Below, piece after piece: positions 1-5,676 of a stretch of 6,081 nucleotides of DNA. The stretch comes from Minisyncoccota bacterium (GTDB lineage: Bacteria > Patescibacteriota > Minisyncoccia > Minisyncoccales > Minisyncoccaceae): the NCBI GenBank assembly GCA_028690275.1, contig JAQVBN010000036.1, positions 1 through 6,081 on the forward strand, written 5' to 3'. The translations under genes were made by a program, and so were the position numbers. The notes under the pieces were generated by a model, which ran no database searches, was not told the origin of the DNA, and saw only the letters and a program-made list of their open reading frames with translations. Position 1 is the first letter of the stretch; each line of letters begins with the position of its first letter.

Positions 1-1
1 A

Positions 2-937
2 TTAATTAGTGGAATAGTACAAAACTCTAAACCTTTTATATCTCCAGCACTTAAGTTTGGAAAGAGTATAGGTAAGACAGCGGCTTTAGGAGCTCGACAA
101 GGAATGACAGCTGCGGATAGGAGATATAATGAATTAAAAGATTCAAGAGGAACGGATGAAATTCCTGGAACAACAGGTTTAAATCCAAAACCATATAACA
201 TTATTCCAACCACAGAAGAAAAAATCTTAGGGGGAATAACTAAAGGTAGTGCTTGGGTTAAGAGAGCATCTAAAAATCCGTATGCTTTAGAAATGGAAAA
301 ATATAGCAAGAAAGAAAAGTTGGGAGAGAATATTACTGCTGATGATCTTAAGTTTGCTTTTGGAGGAATGACTACTTATAATGATACTGCTAAAATGGAA
401 TTATTTGCTAGAACTACTGCAAAGGAAATTAATAAATTCTTAAGTTCGGCAAAAGATCTTGATGCTCAGAAAAAGATTTTATCTATGGTTAATAAATTAG
501 GGAATGAAGATACAAAAGAAAAAGCTATGAGGGCTTCATTGATGGGTGATGGAAAAGACAATGAAAGAATTCAGACTGTTGATATGAAATATGATATAGA
601 AAAAGTTATTAGTGAAGTTTCTGGAAAGGCTGTCTTAGATATAAATGCAAAAGCATTTGATGATATTAAAGCATTGGCAGCATTAGCAAAATCATGGAAA
701 CCAAACGATCTTAAGATTTATGCTAATGAAAACAGAGAAATTATTGATAAGATGAATGGAAAAATCGACATAGTAATAGATGCTGCTAGCAAAAATAATC
801 CTGCCTTATATAATAATATGACTTCTCCTAATTCCATGTTTAAAATACCTAAAACTAATTCAATTCCTCGATCCGAGGAGAAGCCTAAATCAAAACCTTC
901 TGACTCAAATAATTATGACATCTATAAAGAAGACTAA
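2..937 (+). CDS. C-terminal part of an unrecognised protein, possibly the tail of a VirB6/TrbL-like T4SS component (5'-partial)
   Basis: The reading frame is open from the left edge, so the ATG at 104 is probably internal and the real start lies upstream; 311 codons are visible, ending in TAA. I do not recognise the family. The visible part begins with a small-residue and basic stretch (FGKSIGKTAALGARQG), then becomes soluble, helical-looking and rich in Lys, Asp, Asn and Met, with no membrane segment. It ends in a low-complexity, Pro/Ser/Lys-rich acidic tail (EEKPKSKPSDSNNYDIYKED). It lies 55 bp upstream of the PrgI/TraC-like/VirB4 genes on the same strand. In such modules a large polytopic VirB6/TrbL-type protein often precedes PrgI and may carry a soluble cytoplasmic tail, so that identity is a reasonable guess from context only. 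The missing N-terminus, where membrane segments would be, is decisive. The gene is real with good confidence; its function is not established. Confidence 0.75.
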   Translation, partial: LISGIVQNSKPFISPALKFGKSIGKTAALGARQGMTAADRRYNELKDSRGTDEIPGTTGLNPKPYNIIPTTEEKILGGITKGSAWVKRASKNPYALEMEKYSKKEKLGENITADDLKFAFGGMTTYNDTAKMELFARTTAKEINKFLSSAKDLDAQKKILSMVNKLGNEDTKEKAMRASLMGDGKDNERIQTVDMKYDIEKVISEVSGKAVLDINAKAFDDIKALAALAKSWKPNDLKIYANENREIIDKMNGKIDIVIDAASKNNPALYNNMTSPNSMFKIPKTNSIPRSEEKPKSKPSDSNNYDIYKED

Positions 938-956
938 ATTAGTTTTAATTAGAGTA

Positions 957-985
957 TTGTAAACCTTCAATTAATGCATTATAAT
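957..985 (+). promoter_or_regulatory. Candidate promoter of the PrgI/TraC-like/VirB4 operon
   Basis: TTGTAA (957-962) and a perfect TATAAT (980-985) are separated by 17 bp, a sigma-70-type arrangement with 4/6 and 6/6 matches. A start site about 7 nt past the -10 box would fall at about 992, next to the ATG at 993, so the mRNA would be leaderless or nearly so. It lies in the 55-bp gap after the upstream gene, where I see no convincing terminator, so read-through from upstream is also possible. Confidence 0.55.
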
Positions 986-997
986 ATACATAATGCA
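972..997 (+). repeat. TAATGCA half-sites: palindrome plus inverted repeat over the -10 box and start codon (possible operator)
   Basis: TAATGCATTA (972-981) is a perfect 10-bp palindrome. TGCATTAT (975-982) is also an exact inverted repeat of ATAATGCA (990-997), with 7 nt between. The half-site TAATGCA therefore occurs at 972-978 (+), 975-981 (-) and 991-997 (+), the two direct copies 19 bp apart. The repeat covers the -10 box and the ATG at 993. It could be a binding site for a repressor or an RNA hairpin hiding the start codon. Chance is a real alternative in AT-rich DNA. Confidence 0.4.
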
Positions 998-1409
998 ATA
1001 TAGAGTTCCACAATTTATCGAAGAAGAAAGTAAAATAATGGGTCCTTTAACCGTTAAACAGGCAATCATTGTTGGTCTTTCGGGAGGTTTGATTTTTATC
1101 ATGTATTTTTCTTTTGGAGAAACAAGCATGTTTCTTTTTCTTGTTTTGTCAGGTATAATAGCAGGAGCGGCAATAGCAATGGCTTTTTTGAAGATAGATG
1201 GAAGACCTTTCACTCAAATGATGACTTATTTTATGAATTTTACGATAATGCCAAAATTGTATATATGGAAAAGAAAGGAAACACCAGTATTTTTAAGTGT
1301 AAAATTAAAAACACCGATTGATATGGAAAAAGAAAAAGATCCTTTCAAGGGGCTAGAGCAAAGAAAAGGAAAATTAAACAAACTTCAGAATAAAATAGAA
1401 TTATTATAA
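993..1409 (+). CDS. PrgI family protein (inner-membrane T4SS/conjugation component)
   Basis: This 138-residue protein opens with the family signature: VPQFIEEE (residues 5-12), then KIMGPLTVKQ (14-23). Two hydrophobic segments follow at about 24-40 and 46-66, then KIDGRPF (67-73) and a basic, Lys-rich tail after about residue 93. This matches the short two-helix PrgI family, found beside VirB4-type ATPases in Gram-positive conjugative elements and in CPR genomes, where it is thought to be an inner-membrane partner of the ATPase, comparable in position to VirB3. The start is set by the family N-terminus and the adjacent -10 box; there is no Shine-Dalgarno sequence. Its stop is one base before the next ATG, which supports an operon with the two VirB4-like genes. 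The family assignment is firm; the exact role is inferred from context. Confidence 0.9.
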   Translation: MQYRVPQFIEEESKIMGPLTVKQAIIVGLSGGLIFIMYFSFGETSMFLFLVLSGIIAGAAIAMAFLKIDGRPFTQMMTYFMNFTIMPKLYIWKRKETPVFLSVKLKTPIDMEKEKDPFKGLEQRKGKLNKLQNKIELL

Positions 1410-1410
1410 A

Positions 1411-2055
1411 ATGGCTTCAAATAAAGTAGCAACACAAGATTTCATACCTGTTGAAAAAATAAAAGAAGGTATTATGATTTTAAAAAATCAATCTTTAAGA
1501 GGTGTTCTTATCGTCTCCTCTCTTAATTTTGGTTTGAAATCTGCTGAAGAGCAAACAGCAATTATTTATCAATTTCAAAGCTTTCTTAACTCTCTTGATT
1601 TTCAAGTACAAATTTTAACCTCTTCTCGAAGAATTAATATGACAGGTTATCTTGATAAGTTAAAGAAGATGGAAGCAGAACAGAAAAACGAACTTTTAAA
1701 AATACAAACCACAGAATATATTAAGTTTATTGAGGAAATAATAGGGGGAGGATCAATTATGACAAAAAGTTTTTATGTCATCGTTCCTTATTTTCCTTTA
1801 ACAGAATTAACAAACTTCTTTCCTGAAGATAATGCCGGCAAGAATAAACAGCAACTAACCGAAGATAAGTTCCAAGCAGCTAAATATCAATTATATCAGA
1901 GGATGGAATATATTGCTTTAGGCCTTAGAAGATGTGGTTTGAAGTCTGCTCCGTTAAATACAGCTGAAATTGTAGAACTTTTATGGGCAGATTATCATCC
2001 TCAAGAAGCAGAATTTGGATATTACCCAGAATTACCACCAGAATTAACAAGATAA
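1411..2055 (+). CDS. TraC-like / VirB4 N-terminal domain protein, encoded separately from the ATPase
   Basis: This 214-residue soluble protein resembles the N-terminal region of VirB4/TraC ATPases. It has an opening DFIPVEKIKEGIMILKN segment (about 10-26), a beta-strand-like GVLIVSSLNF (31-40), EEQTAIIYQFQSFLNSL (46-62), the strand VQILTSSRRIN (66-76), a charged helix (79-112), FYVIVPYFPL (121-130), and LRRCGLKSAPLNTAEIVELL near 172-191. It has no Walker motifs, so it cannot be an ATPase alone. Conventional VirB4 proteins carry this region fused to the motor; here it is a separate gene just before the motor gene. It is expected to bind the VirB4 ATPase or PrgI at the inner membrane. It starts 1 nt after the prgI-like stop, without a Shine-Dalgarno, and ends with tandem stops (TAATAA) 4 nt before the next ATG, suggesting coupled translation. 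The family call comes from motif recall plus context. Confidence 0.78.
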   Translation: MASNKVATQDFIPVEKIKEGIMILKNQSLRGVLIVSSLNFGLKSAEEQTAIIYQFQSFLNSLDFQVQILTSSRRINMTGYLDKLKKMEAEQKNELLKIQTTEYIKFIEEIIGGGSIMTKSFYVIVPYFPLTELTNFFPEDNAGKNKQQLTEDKFQAAKYQLYQRMEYIALGLRRCGLKSAPLNTAEIVELLWADYHPQEAEFGYYPELPPELTR

Positions 2056-2059
2056 TAAA

Positions 2060-3823
2060 ATGGCAGGAAAAAAACAAGAAAAACAAGAAAAACATAAATT
2101 ATTTAGCGAGGAGTTAATCAATGAAAAAGACATTATTGCTCCTGCATCTATTAAAATAAATCCAAGCGATGGTGAAATTGGAGAGATTTTAACTAAAACT
2201 TATTTTATTTTTTCTTATCCAAGATATTTAAATACTGGTTGGTTATCTCCAATTATTAATTTAGATATTCCTTTAGATGTTTCTTTCTTTTTTCATCCAA
2301 TTGAAACGGAAACGGTATTAAAACAATTAAGACGTAAGGTGACAGAAGTCCAAGCAGAATTAACCGAAAGAGATGAAAAGGGATTAATTTCAGATCCAGC
2401 ATTAGAAACAGCTCATAGCGATTTAGAAGAATTGAGACAAAGCCTGCAAACAGCCCAAGAAAAGATGTTTAAGTTTGGGTTATATATTACTGTTTATGCA
2501 AAGGACAAGAAAGAGCTTATTCAAATAGAAACTACCCTAAGGTCAATTCTTGAATCAAGACTTATTTATATTAAGCCAGCCTTATATCAGCAAAAGGAAG
2601 GGTTAATTTCCACTTTTCCTTATGGAATGGATTCTTTAGATATTCATACCACTTTAAACACTTCTCCTTTATCTAGTATTTTTCCATTCATTTCTTTTGA
2701 TTTAAGTTCAAATGATGGAATTCTTTTTGGAATTAATAAGCATAATAATTCGCTTGTTCTTTTCGATAGGTTTAGTTTAGAGAATGCAAATATGGTTATT
2801 TTCGCTAAATCTGGTTCCGGTAAATCATATGCGGTCAAATTAGAAGTTTTAAGGTCTCTTATGGTCGGTATAGATTGTATTATCATGGACCCTGAAAATG
2901 AGTACAAAACGCTTGCAGAGGCTTCTGGGGGGTCTTTTTACAACATATCCTTAGGATCAGATAGTCACATTAATCCTTTCGATCTTCCAGAAGTAAAAGA
3001 GGGAGAAGACCCAGAAGATGTTTTGAGGTCAAACATTATCAATCTTGTTGGTTTAATGAGAGTGATGCTTAATGGATTATCTCCCGAAGAAGATGCGATT
3101 ATGGACAGAGCTCTTGCTGAAACTTATGCGGCAAGAGATATTACTCCAGAATCAGATCCAGCGAACTGGCAACAAAACATTCCTGTTTTAGGGGATCTAG
3201 AAACGGTTCTTGAGGGAATGGAAGGAGCGGAAATGCTAACACAAAAAATTAGAAAGTTTACAAAAGGAACTTTTTCAGAGTTTTTCAATAATAAATCAAA
3301 TGTAAATATGGCTAATGGCTTAACAGTATTTGGTATTAGGGATATTGAGGACGAATTAAGACCAATCGCCATGTTTATTGTTATGAGATATATTTGGAAT
3401 GAAGTGAGAACAACTCTTAAAAAGAGGATTTTAATTATTGATGAGGCTTGGTGGATGATGCAGAATGAAGACGGTGCTTCTTTCTTGTTTGGATTGTGTA
3501 AAAGAGGAAGAAAATATTGGCTTGGAGTAACAACAATTACTCAGGATGTTTCTGATTTTATGAAATCAAGTTATGGAAAACCTATTATTACAAACTCTTC
3601 TTTGCAGTTGCTTTTAAAACAAAGTCCTGCTGGAATTGATTTGCTTCAAGACACTTTTATGTTAACTGATCAAGAAAAAATGCTTTTGCTTGAAGTTCCT
3701 GTTGGAGAAGGTATTTTCTTTGCAGGACAAAAACACGTGGCTATCAGAGTTGTAGCTTCATATACTGAAGATCAAATAATTACTACAAATCCAGAAGAAA
3801 TTAAAAAAAGAGAAAACAATTAA
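2060..3823 (+). CDS. virB4: VirB4-like type IV secretion/conjugation ATPase
   Basis: This 587-residue protein is a VirB4/TraC/HerA-type P-loop motor. The N-terminus is Lys/Glu/Gln-rich (QEKQEKHK, from 2.5 copies of a 9-bp repeat near 2075-2094). A VirB4 middle region follows at about 45-215, including a predicted coiled coil at 85-135. The motor domain has Walker A AKSGSGKS (249-256, K255 S256), a DPENEY motif (277-282), INPFDLP (304-310), Walker B ILIIDEAWW (457-465, D461 E462), then CKRGRKYW and TTITQD (491-496). All catalytic motifs look intact. The family powers substrate transfer or pilus biogenesis at the inner membrane as hexamers. The protein is shorter than typical full-length VirB4 because its N-terminal region is the preceding gene. 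No Shine-Dalgarno is present; the start lies 4 nt after that gene's stop. It is the last gene of the plus-strand operon, and its TAA overlaps a hairpin terminator. Confidence 0.95.
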   Translation: MAGKKQEKQEKHKLFSEELINEKDIIAPASIKINPSDGEIGEILTKTYFIFSYPRYLNTGWLSPIINLDIPLDVSFFFHPIETETVLKQLRRKVTEVQAELTERDEKGLISDPALETAHSDLEELRQSLQTAQEKMFKFGLYITVYAKDKKELIQIETTLRSILESRLIYIKPALYQQKEGLISTFPYGMDSLDIHTTLNTSPLSSIFPFISFDLSSNDGILFGINKHNNSLVLFDRFSLENANMVIFAKSGSGKSYAVKLEVLRSLMVGIDCIIMDPENEYKTLAEASGGSFYNISLGSDSHINPFDLPEVKEGEDPEDVLRSNIINLVGLMRVMLNGLSPEEDAIMDRALAETYAARDITPESDPANWQQNIPVLGDLETVLEGMEGAEMLTQKIRKFTKGTFSEFFNNKSNVNMANGLTVFGIRDIEDELRPIAMFIVMRYIWNEVRTTLKKRILIIDEAWWMMQNEDGASFLFGLCKRGRKYWLGVTTITQDVSDFMKSSYGKPIITNSSLQLLLKQSPAGIDLLQDTFMLTDQEKMLLLEVPVGEGIFFAGQKHVAIRVVASYTEDQIITTNPEEIKKRENN

Positions 3824-3844
3824 AAAACACCGAAAGGTGTTTTT
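3823..3844. terminator. Bidirectional intrinsic terminator between convergent virB4 and khpB
   Basis: AAAAACACC (3823-3831) and GGTGTTTTT (3836-3844) form a perfect 9-bp stem closed by a GAAA (GNRA-type) tetraloop. The plus strand ends in TTTTT, and the complement gives a run of six T. The hairpin overlaps the last base of the virB4 stop (3821-3823) and the khpB stop (3843-3845, minus strand), and only 19 bp lie between the two genes. This geometry fits termination of both convergent operons by one element. The G/C core is only four pairs, so efficiency is uncertain. Confidence 0.85.
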
Positions 3845-4316
3845 AGATTATATTAGGTTTTATAGAAACTCTTCTGTCCTCCCCCTCTCCAATACTTTCG
3901 GTAACAACATCGTCTCTTTTTGCTAGCTCCATATGAATTATTCTTCTAGCATAAGCAGAAAGTGGTGGTAGGGTTCTTTGTTGTCCGGTAGTGATAACTT
4001 CCTCGGCAGCTGAGTTAGCCATACTTTTATAGCTATTAATCTTATTTCTTCGGTAGTTATCAATATCTAGAGTTAAATAAATTTCTTTTCCAATTTCTTT
4101 TTTTATAACTTTTCGGAGAAGAAGTTGAATGTCAGCAAGCATTAATCCTTGTCTACCGATAAACATTTTCGCATCTTCTATTTTAAAGATATTTATTTCT
4201 AAAATATCTCCTTCTTCTTGCGAATAGTTTATTTCTAACTCTATTTCAAATCCTATTTTCTTAAAGAATTCTTTGGTTTTTTCTTCTATAACTTTAAGTT
4301 CTTTTTCGTCTAACAT
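3843..4316 (-). CDS. khpB: KhpB/Jag RNA-binding protein (KH-II plus R3H domains, no Jag-N domain)
   Basis: This 157-residue protein has the two RNA/single-strand-binding domains of the Jag/KhpB (SpoIIIJ-associated) family. The KH-II part spans about 20-85 with the GxxG loop IGRQG (53-57). The R3H part spans about 88-155 with R124-x3-H128 (ARRIIHMELAKRDDV), followed by TESIGEGEDRRVSIKP (139-154), a near-consensus family ending. The Jag-N domain found in Firmicutes homologues is absent; the protein opens directly with a charged helix. Homologues bind many RNAs with the KhpA partner and influence cell division and envelope growth; whether that holds here is unknown. It begins 4 nt after the yidC stop with no Shine-Dalgarno and is the last gene of the minus-strand operon. 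The family call is very secure. Confidence 0.95.
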   Translation of the reverse strand: MLDEKELKVIEEKTKEFFKKIGFEIELEINYSQEEGDILEINIFKIEDAKMFIGRQGLMLADIQLLLRKVIKKEIGKEIYLTLDIDNYRRNKINSYKSMANSAAEEVITTGQQRTLPPLSAYARRIIHMELAKRDDVVTESIGEGEDRRVSIKPNII

Positions 4317-4320
4317 AACT

Positions 4321-5034
4321 TTAATTTTTTAAAATTATCTTTTGTTGTATGATTGAAAATATTGTAATCACAAGCCAGTATAATCCAAGAGCTGATGGTA
4401 GATAAGCTAATATGAATAGGGTAAAGATAGGGAATAAGATAAGCATCTGTTTTTGCATCATATTTTGCATTTTTTCTGTTTGATCCATTTCTTCCTTTGG
4501 TTTTGTTGGTTGCTTTATTTGAGTTGTTTTTAGTTGATAGAATTGAGCGGCAGCAACAATAATGGCGAAAACTAAATTAGATTCTGAAAGGTTTATTCCT
4601 AAAAACATTGGCTCTATTGTTCCGCTAAAATTAACAAAGGAATACAACATGTTTTGGATATCAGTCCCAGAGGCAATATTCATAATAACCCTATAAAGAG
4701 CAATAATGATAGGGATTTGAAGTAACATATACCAAATACCAGCAAAAGGATTGAATCCTTTTTCTTTGTATATTTTCATTAATTCTTCAGCTTGTTTTTG
4801 AGAATCGTCTTTATGTTTTGTCTGAATTTCTTTAATGAGAGGTTGAATTTCTTGAAGTTCTTTCTGAGATTTTAAAGATTTATTGTTTAGAGGCCAAAGA
4901 GCTAATCTTATTAAAATGGTTAATATTAAAACAGCTACTCCAAAACTTCCGATAGTAAGATAAAGCCATAATAAGAAGTTTAAAATTGGTTGATATAAAA
5001 CTAAGTTAAAAATGATTCCTATAAATTCAAACAT
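4321..5034 (-). CDS. yidC: YidC/Oxa1-family membrane protein insertase, short form
   Basis: This 237-residue membrane protein inserts and folds inner-membrane proteins, alone or with SecYEG. It has five likely membrane segments (about 12-30, 31-49, 97-120, 153-168, 198-233, the last possibly a hairpin). The groove arginine is R43 in LTILIRLALWPL. A charged cytoplasmic hairpin (51-92) follows, then the family motifs NPFAGIWYMLLQIPIIIALY (95-114), FLGINLS (144-150) and LGLYWLVITIFSIIQQ (216-231). The large periplasmic P1 domain of proteobacterial YidC is missing, and there is no lipoprotein signal with cysteine as in Bacillus SpoIIIJ, so this is a minimal Oxa1-like form. Its ATG lies inside the rnpA 3' end (16-nt overlap, different frame), implying translational coupling; no Shine-Dalgarno is visible. 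khpB follows after 4 nt, the common yidC-khpB pairing. All key residues appear present. Confidence 0.96.
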   Translation of the reverse strand: MFEFIGIIFNLVLYQPILNFLLWLYLTIGSFGVAVLILTILIRLALWPLNNKSLKSQKELQEIQPLIKEIQTKHKDDSQKQAEELMKIYKEKGFNPFAGIWYMLLQIPIIIALYRVIMNIASGTDIQNMLYSFVNFSGTIEPMFLGINLSESNLVFAIIVAAAQFYQLKTTQIKQPTKPKEEMDQTEKMQNMMQKQMLILFPIFTLFILAYLPSALGLYWLVITIFSIIQQKIILKN

Positions 5035-5357
5035 TTTGCTTTTTTAAATAATTGATTAATTTCTTCCTCTAATTGTTGAAAATCTTTTTCTTTTATTTGA
5101 GGATAGGTTACTATTATTAAATCAAATCCTGGTTTTAAGCTACTTTTTTTAACAATTTCTCTAATTCTTCTTTTGATTTTGTTTCTAATAACAGCTCTTT
5201 TGGATACTTTTTTAGAGATAACAATTCCGATTCTTGTTATTTCTTGTTCGTTTTCTAATATTTTTAAAAAGAGAGAGTCTGTTTTTATTCCTCTCCCTTT
5301 TTTGTAAACTCTTTCAAAATCTTTCTTTTTAGTTAATCTGTTTTCTCTTTTTAACAT
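5019..5357 (-). CDS. rnpA: Ribonuclease P protein component
   Basis: This 112-residue basic protein is the protein subunit of RNase P, which helps the catalytic RNA bind precursor tRNA and remove its 5' leader. The family pattern is clear: RLTKKKDFERVYKKGRG (7-23), which supplies the leader-binding face, then RIGIVISKKVSKRAVIRNKI (42-61) with the RNR-type motif (R58 N59, K62 R63, R66 E67), then GFDLIIVTYP (77-86) and a C-terminal helix. The usual RNR is RNK here, a conservative change. Length is typical. It starts 7 nt after the rpmH stop, with no Shine-Dalgarno, and its last 16 nt overlap yidC. It stops with TAG. The RNase P RNA gene is not in this window. Confidence 0.96.
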   Translation of the reverse strand: MLKRENRLTKKKDFERVYKKGRGIKTDSLFLKILENEQEITRIGIVISKKVSKRAVIRNKIKRRIREIVKKSSLKPGFDLIIVTYPQIKEKDFQQLEEEINQLFKKAKCLNL

Positions 5358-5364
5358 TCGAAAA

Positions 5365-5499
5365 CTAAACAGTTAATTTTGCTCTGCCTTTTGTCCTTCT
5401 GCTTTTTAAAACAGCACGTCCTGTTTTTGTAGCTGTTCTAGCTAGGAAACCGTGAGTTCTAGCTCTTTTTTTCTTTTTTGGATTATATGTTAAACTCAT
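5365..5499 (-). CDS. rpmH: 50S ribosomal protein L34
   Basis: This 44-residue, strongly basic protein is read from the complement of the CAT at 5497-5499 to a TAG at 5365-5367. The translation begins [20 protein letters not shown] and contains [20 protein letters not shown], which is the L34 pattern (TYxPKKxKRxxTHGF, then TxxGRxVLxxRRxKGR) at the usual length. L34 is a late-assembling large-subunit protein that binds 23S rRNA. It is the first gene of the minus-strand rpmH-rnpA-yidC-khpB operon and is divergent from dnaA across the origin gap, the classical bacterial oriC arrangement. Upstream is only a weak purine stretch (GAAAG, 3 nt before the ATG), not a proper Shine-Dalgarno. Confidence 0.97.
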   Translation of the reverse strand: MSLTYNPKKKKRARTHGFLARTATKTGRAVLKSRRTKGRAKLTV

Positions 5500-5524
5500 A
5501 TTCTTTCATTTAATTTATACAGAC

Positions 5525-5553
5525 ACAATAGCAAAAAAAATAGAATTGGTCAA
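5525..5553 (-). promoter_or_regulatory. Candidate promoter of rpmH-rnpA-yidC-khpB
   Basis: On the minus strand TTGACC (complement of 5548-5553, 5/6 match) and TATTGT (complement of 5525-5530, 4/6 match) are separated by 17 bp. The expected start near 5518 gives a leader of about 19 nt before the rpmH ATG. The -35 box lies inside the palindrome GAATTG-GT-CAATTC (5543-5556). Confidence 0.5.
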
Positions 5554-5556
5554 TTC
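5543..5556. repeat. Palindrome GAATTG-GT-CAATTC over the rpmH -35 box
   Basis: Perfect 6-bp arms (5543-5548 and 5551-5556) flank a 2-bp centre. It overlaps the proposed -35 element of the rpmH operon and lies inside the origin gap, so it could be an operator or an origin-protein site. It may also be chance. Confidence 0.4.
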
Positions 5557-5566
5557 CATATTGAGA

Positions 5567-5589
5567 AAAAAGTAATTTATCTACTTTTT
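5567..5589. repeat. Inverted repeat AAAAAGTA / TACTTTTT in the origin gap
   Basis: AAAAAGTA (5567-5574) and TACTTTTT (5582-5589) are exact inverted copies around a 7-nt spacer (ATTTATC). The stem would contain a single G-C pair, so a strong terminator is unlikely. It lies 8 bp before the first good DnaA box and may be an origin element or a weak hairpin. Confidence 0.45.
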
Positions 5590-5596
5590 GCCCTGT

Positions 5597-5605
5597 TTTT
5601 CCACA
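5597..5605 (+). promoter_or_regulatory. DnaA box TTTTCCACA
   Basis: It differs from the TTATCCACA consensus at one position and fits the relaxed TTWTNCACA form exactly. It is the strongest box in the gap, with a second one starting 11 bp downstream (about one helical turn). Confidence 0.75.
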
Positions 5606-5607
5606 CT

Positions 5608-5616
5608 TTTTCCACT
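5608..5616 (+). promoter_or_regulatory. DnaA box-like TTTTCCACT
   Basis: It keeps the TCCAC core of the consensus with a changed last base. It is in the same orientation as the box starting at 5597 and one helical turn from it, which favours paired DnaA binding. Confidence 0.6.
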
Positions 5617-5636
5617 TTTTTAGCAAATTGCTTGAT

Positions 5637-5645
5637 TTATCAACA
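5637..5645 (+). promoter_or_regulatory. DnaA box-like TTATCAACA
   Basis: It has one mismatch to TTATCCACA (A for C at position 6). It overlaps the inverted repeat TTGAT-TT-ATCAA (5632-5643), and both lie largely in the loop of a longer inverted repeat, AAATTGC (5625-5631) / GCAATTT (5651-5657). Confidence 0.5.
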
Positions 5646-5648
5646 TCT

Positions 5649-5676
5649 TTGCAATTTTCTCCACATATACTATAAT
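5649..5676 (+). promoter_or_regulatory. dnaA promoter with a DnaA box in its spacer
   Basis: TTGCAA (5649-5654, 4/6 match) and a perfect TATAAT (5671-5676) are 16 bp apart. The expected start near 5683 gives a leader of only about 10 nt before the ATG at 5693, with no room for a usual Shine-Dalgarno. The box-like TTCTCCACA (5657-5665, one mismatch) lies between the two elements, so bound DnaA could block the polymerase, as in known dnaA autorepression. Confidence 0.6.

Noticed and set aside
933..956. Hairpin AATTA-GTTT-TAATT just after the first gene as a terminator
   Set aside because: The stem has only five A-T pairs, then a mismatch, with no T-run, so termination is not credible.
971..1213. 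Minus-strand 80-codon ORF opposite the PrgI gene
   Set aside because: It mirrors the hydrophobic segments of the plus-strand gene, which is clearly the real one.
2048..2062. Programmed frameshift joining the 214-aa and 587-aa VirB4 parts
   Set aside because: The downstream frame is closed by TAA at 2045-2047, the upstream frame ends in tandem stops, and I see no slippery site; a new ATG 4 nt later explains the layout better.
2072..2094. Tandem 9-bp repeat (CAAGAAAAA) at the start of virB4 as a functional repeat
   Set aside because: There are only about 2.5 copies; it simply encodes a charged QEK-type N-terminus and is typical of slippage in A-rich DNA.
2644..3372. Two minus-strand ORFs (2644-2907 and 3124-3372) opposite virB4
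   Set aside because: Both lie inside the conserved ATPase coding region and have no supporting motif or start context.
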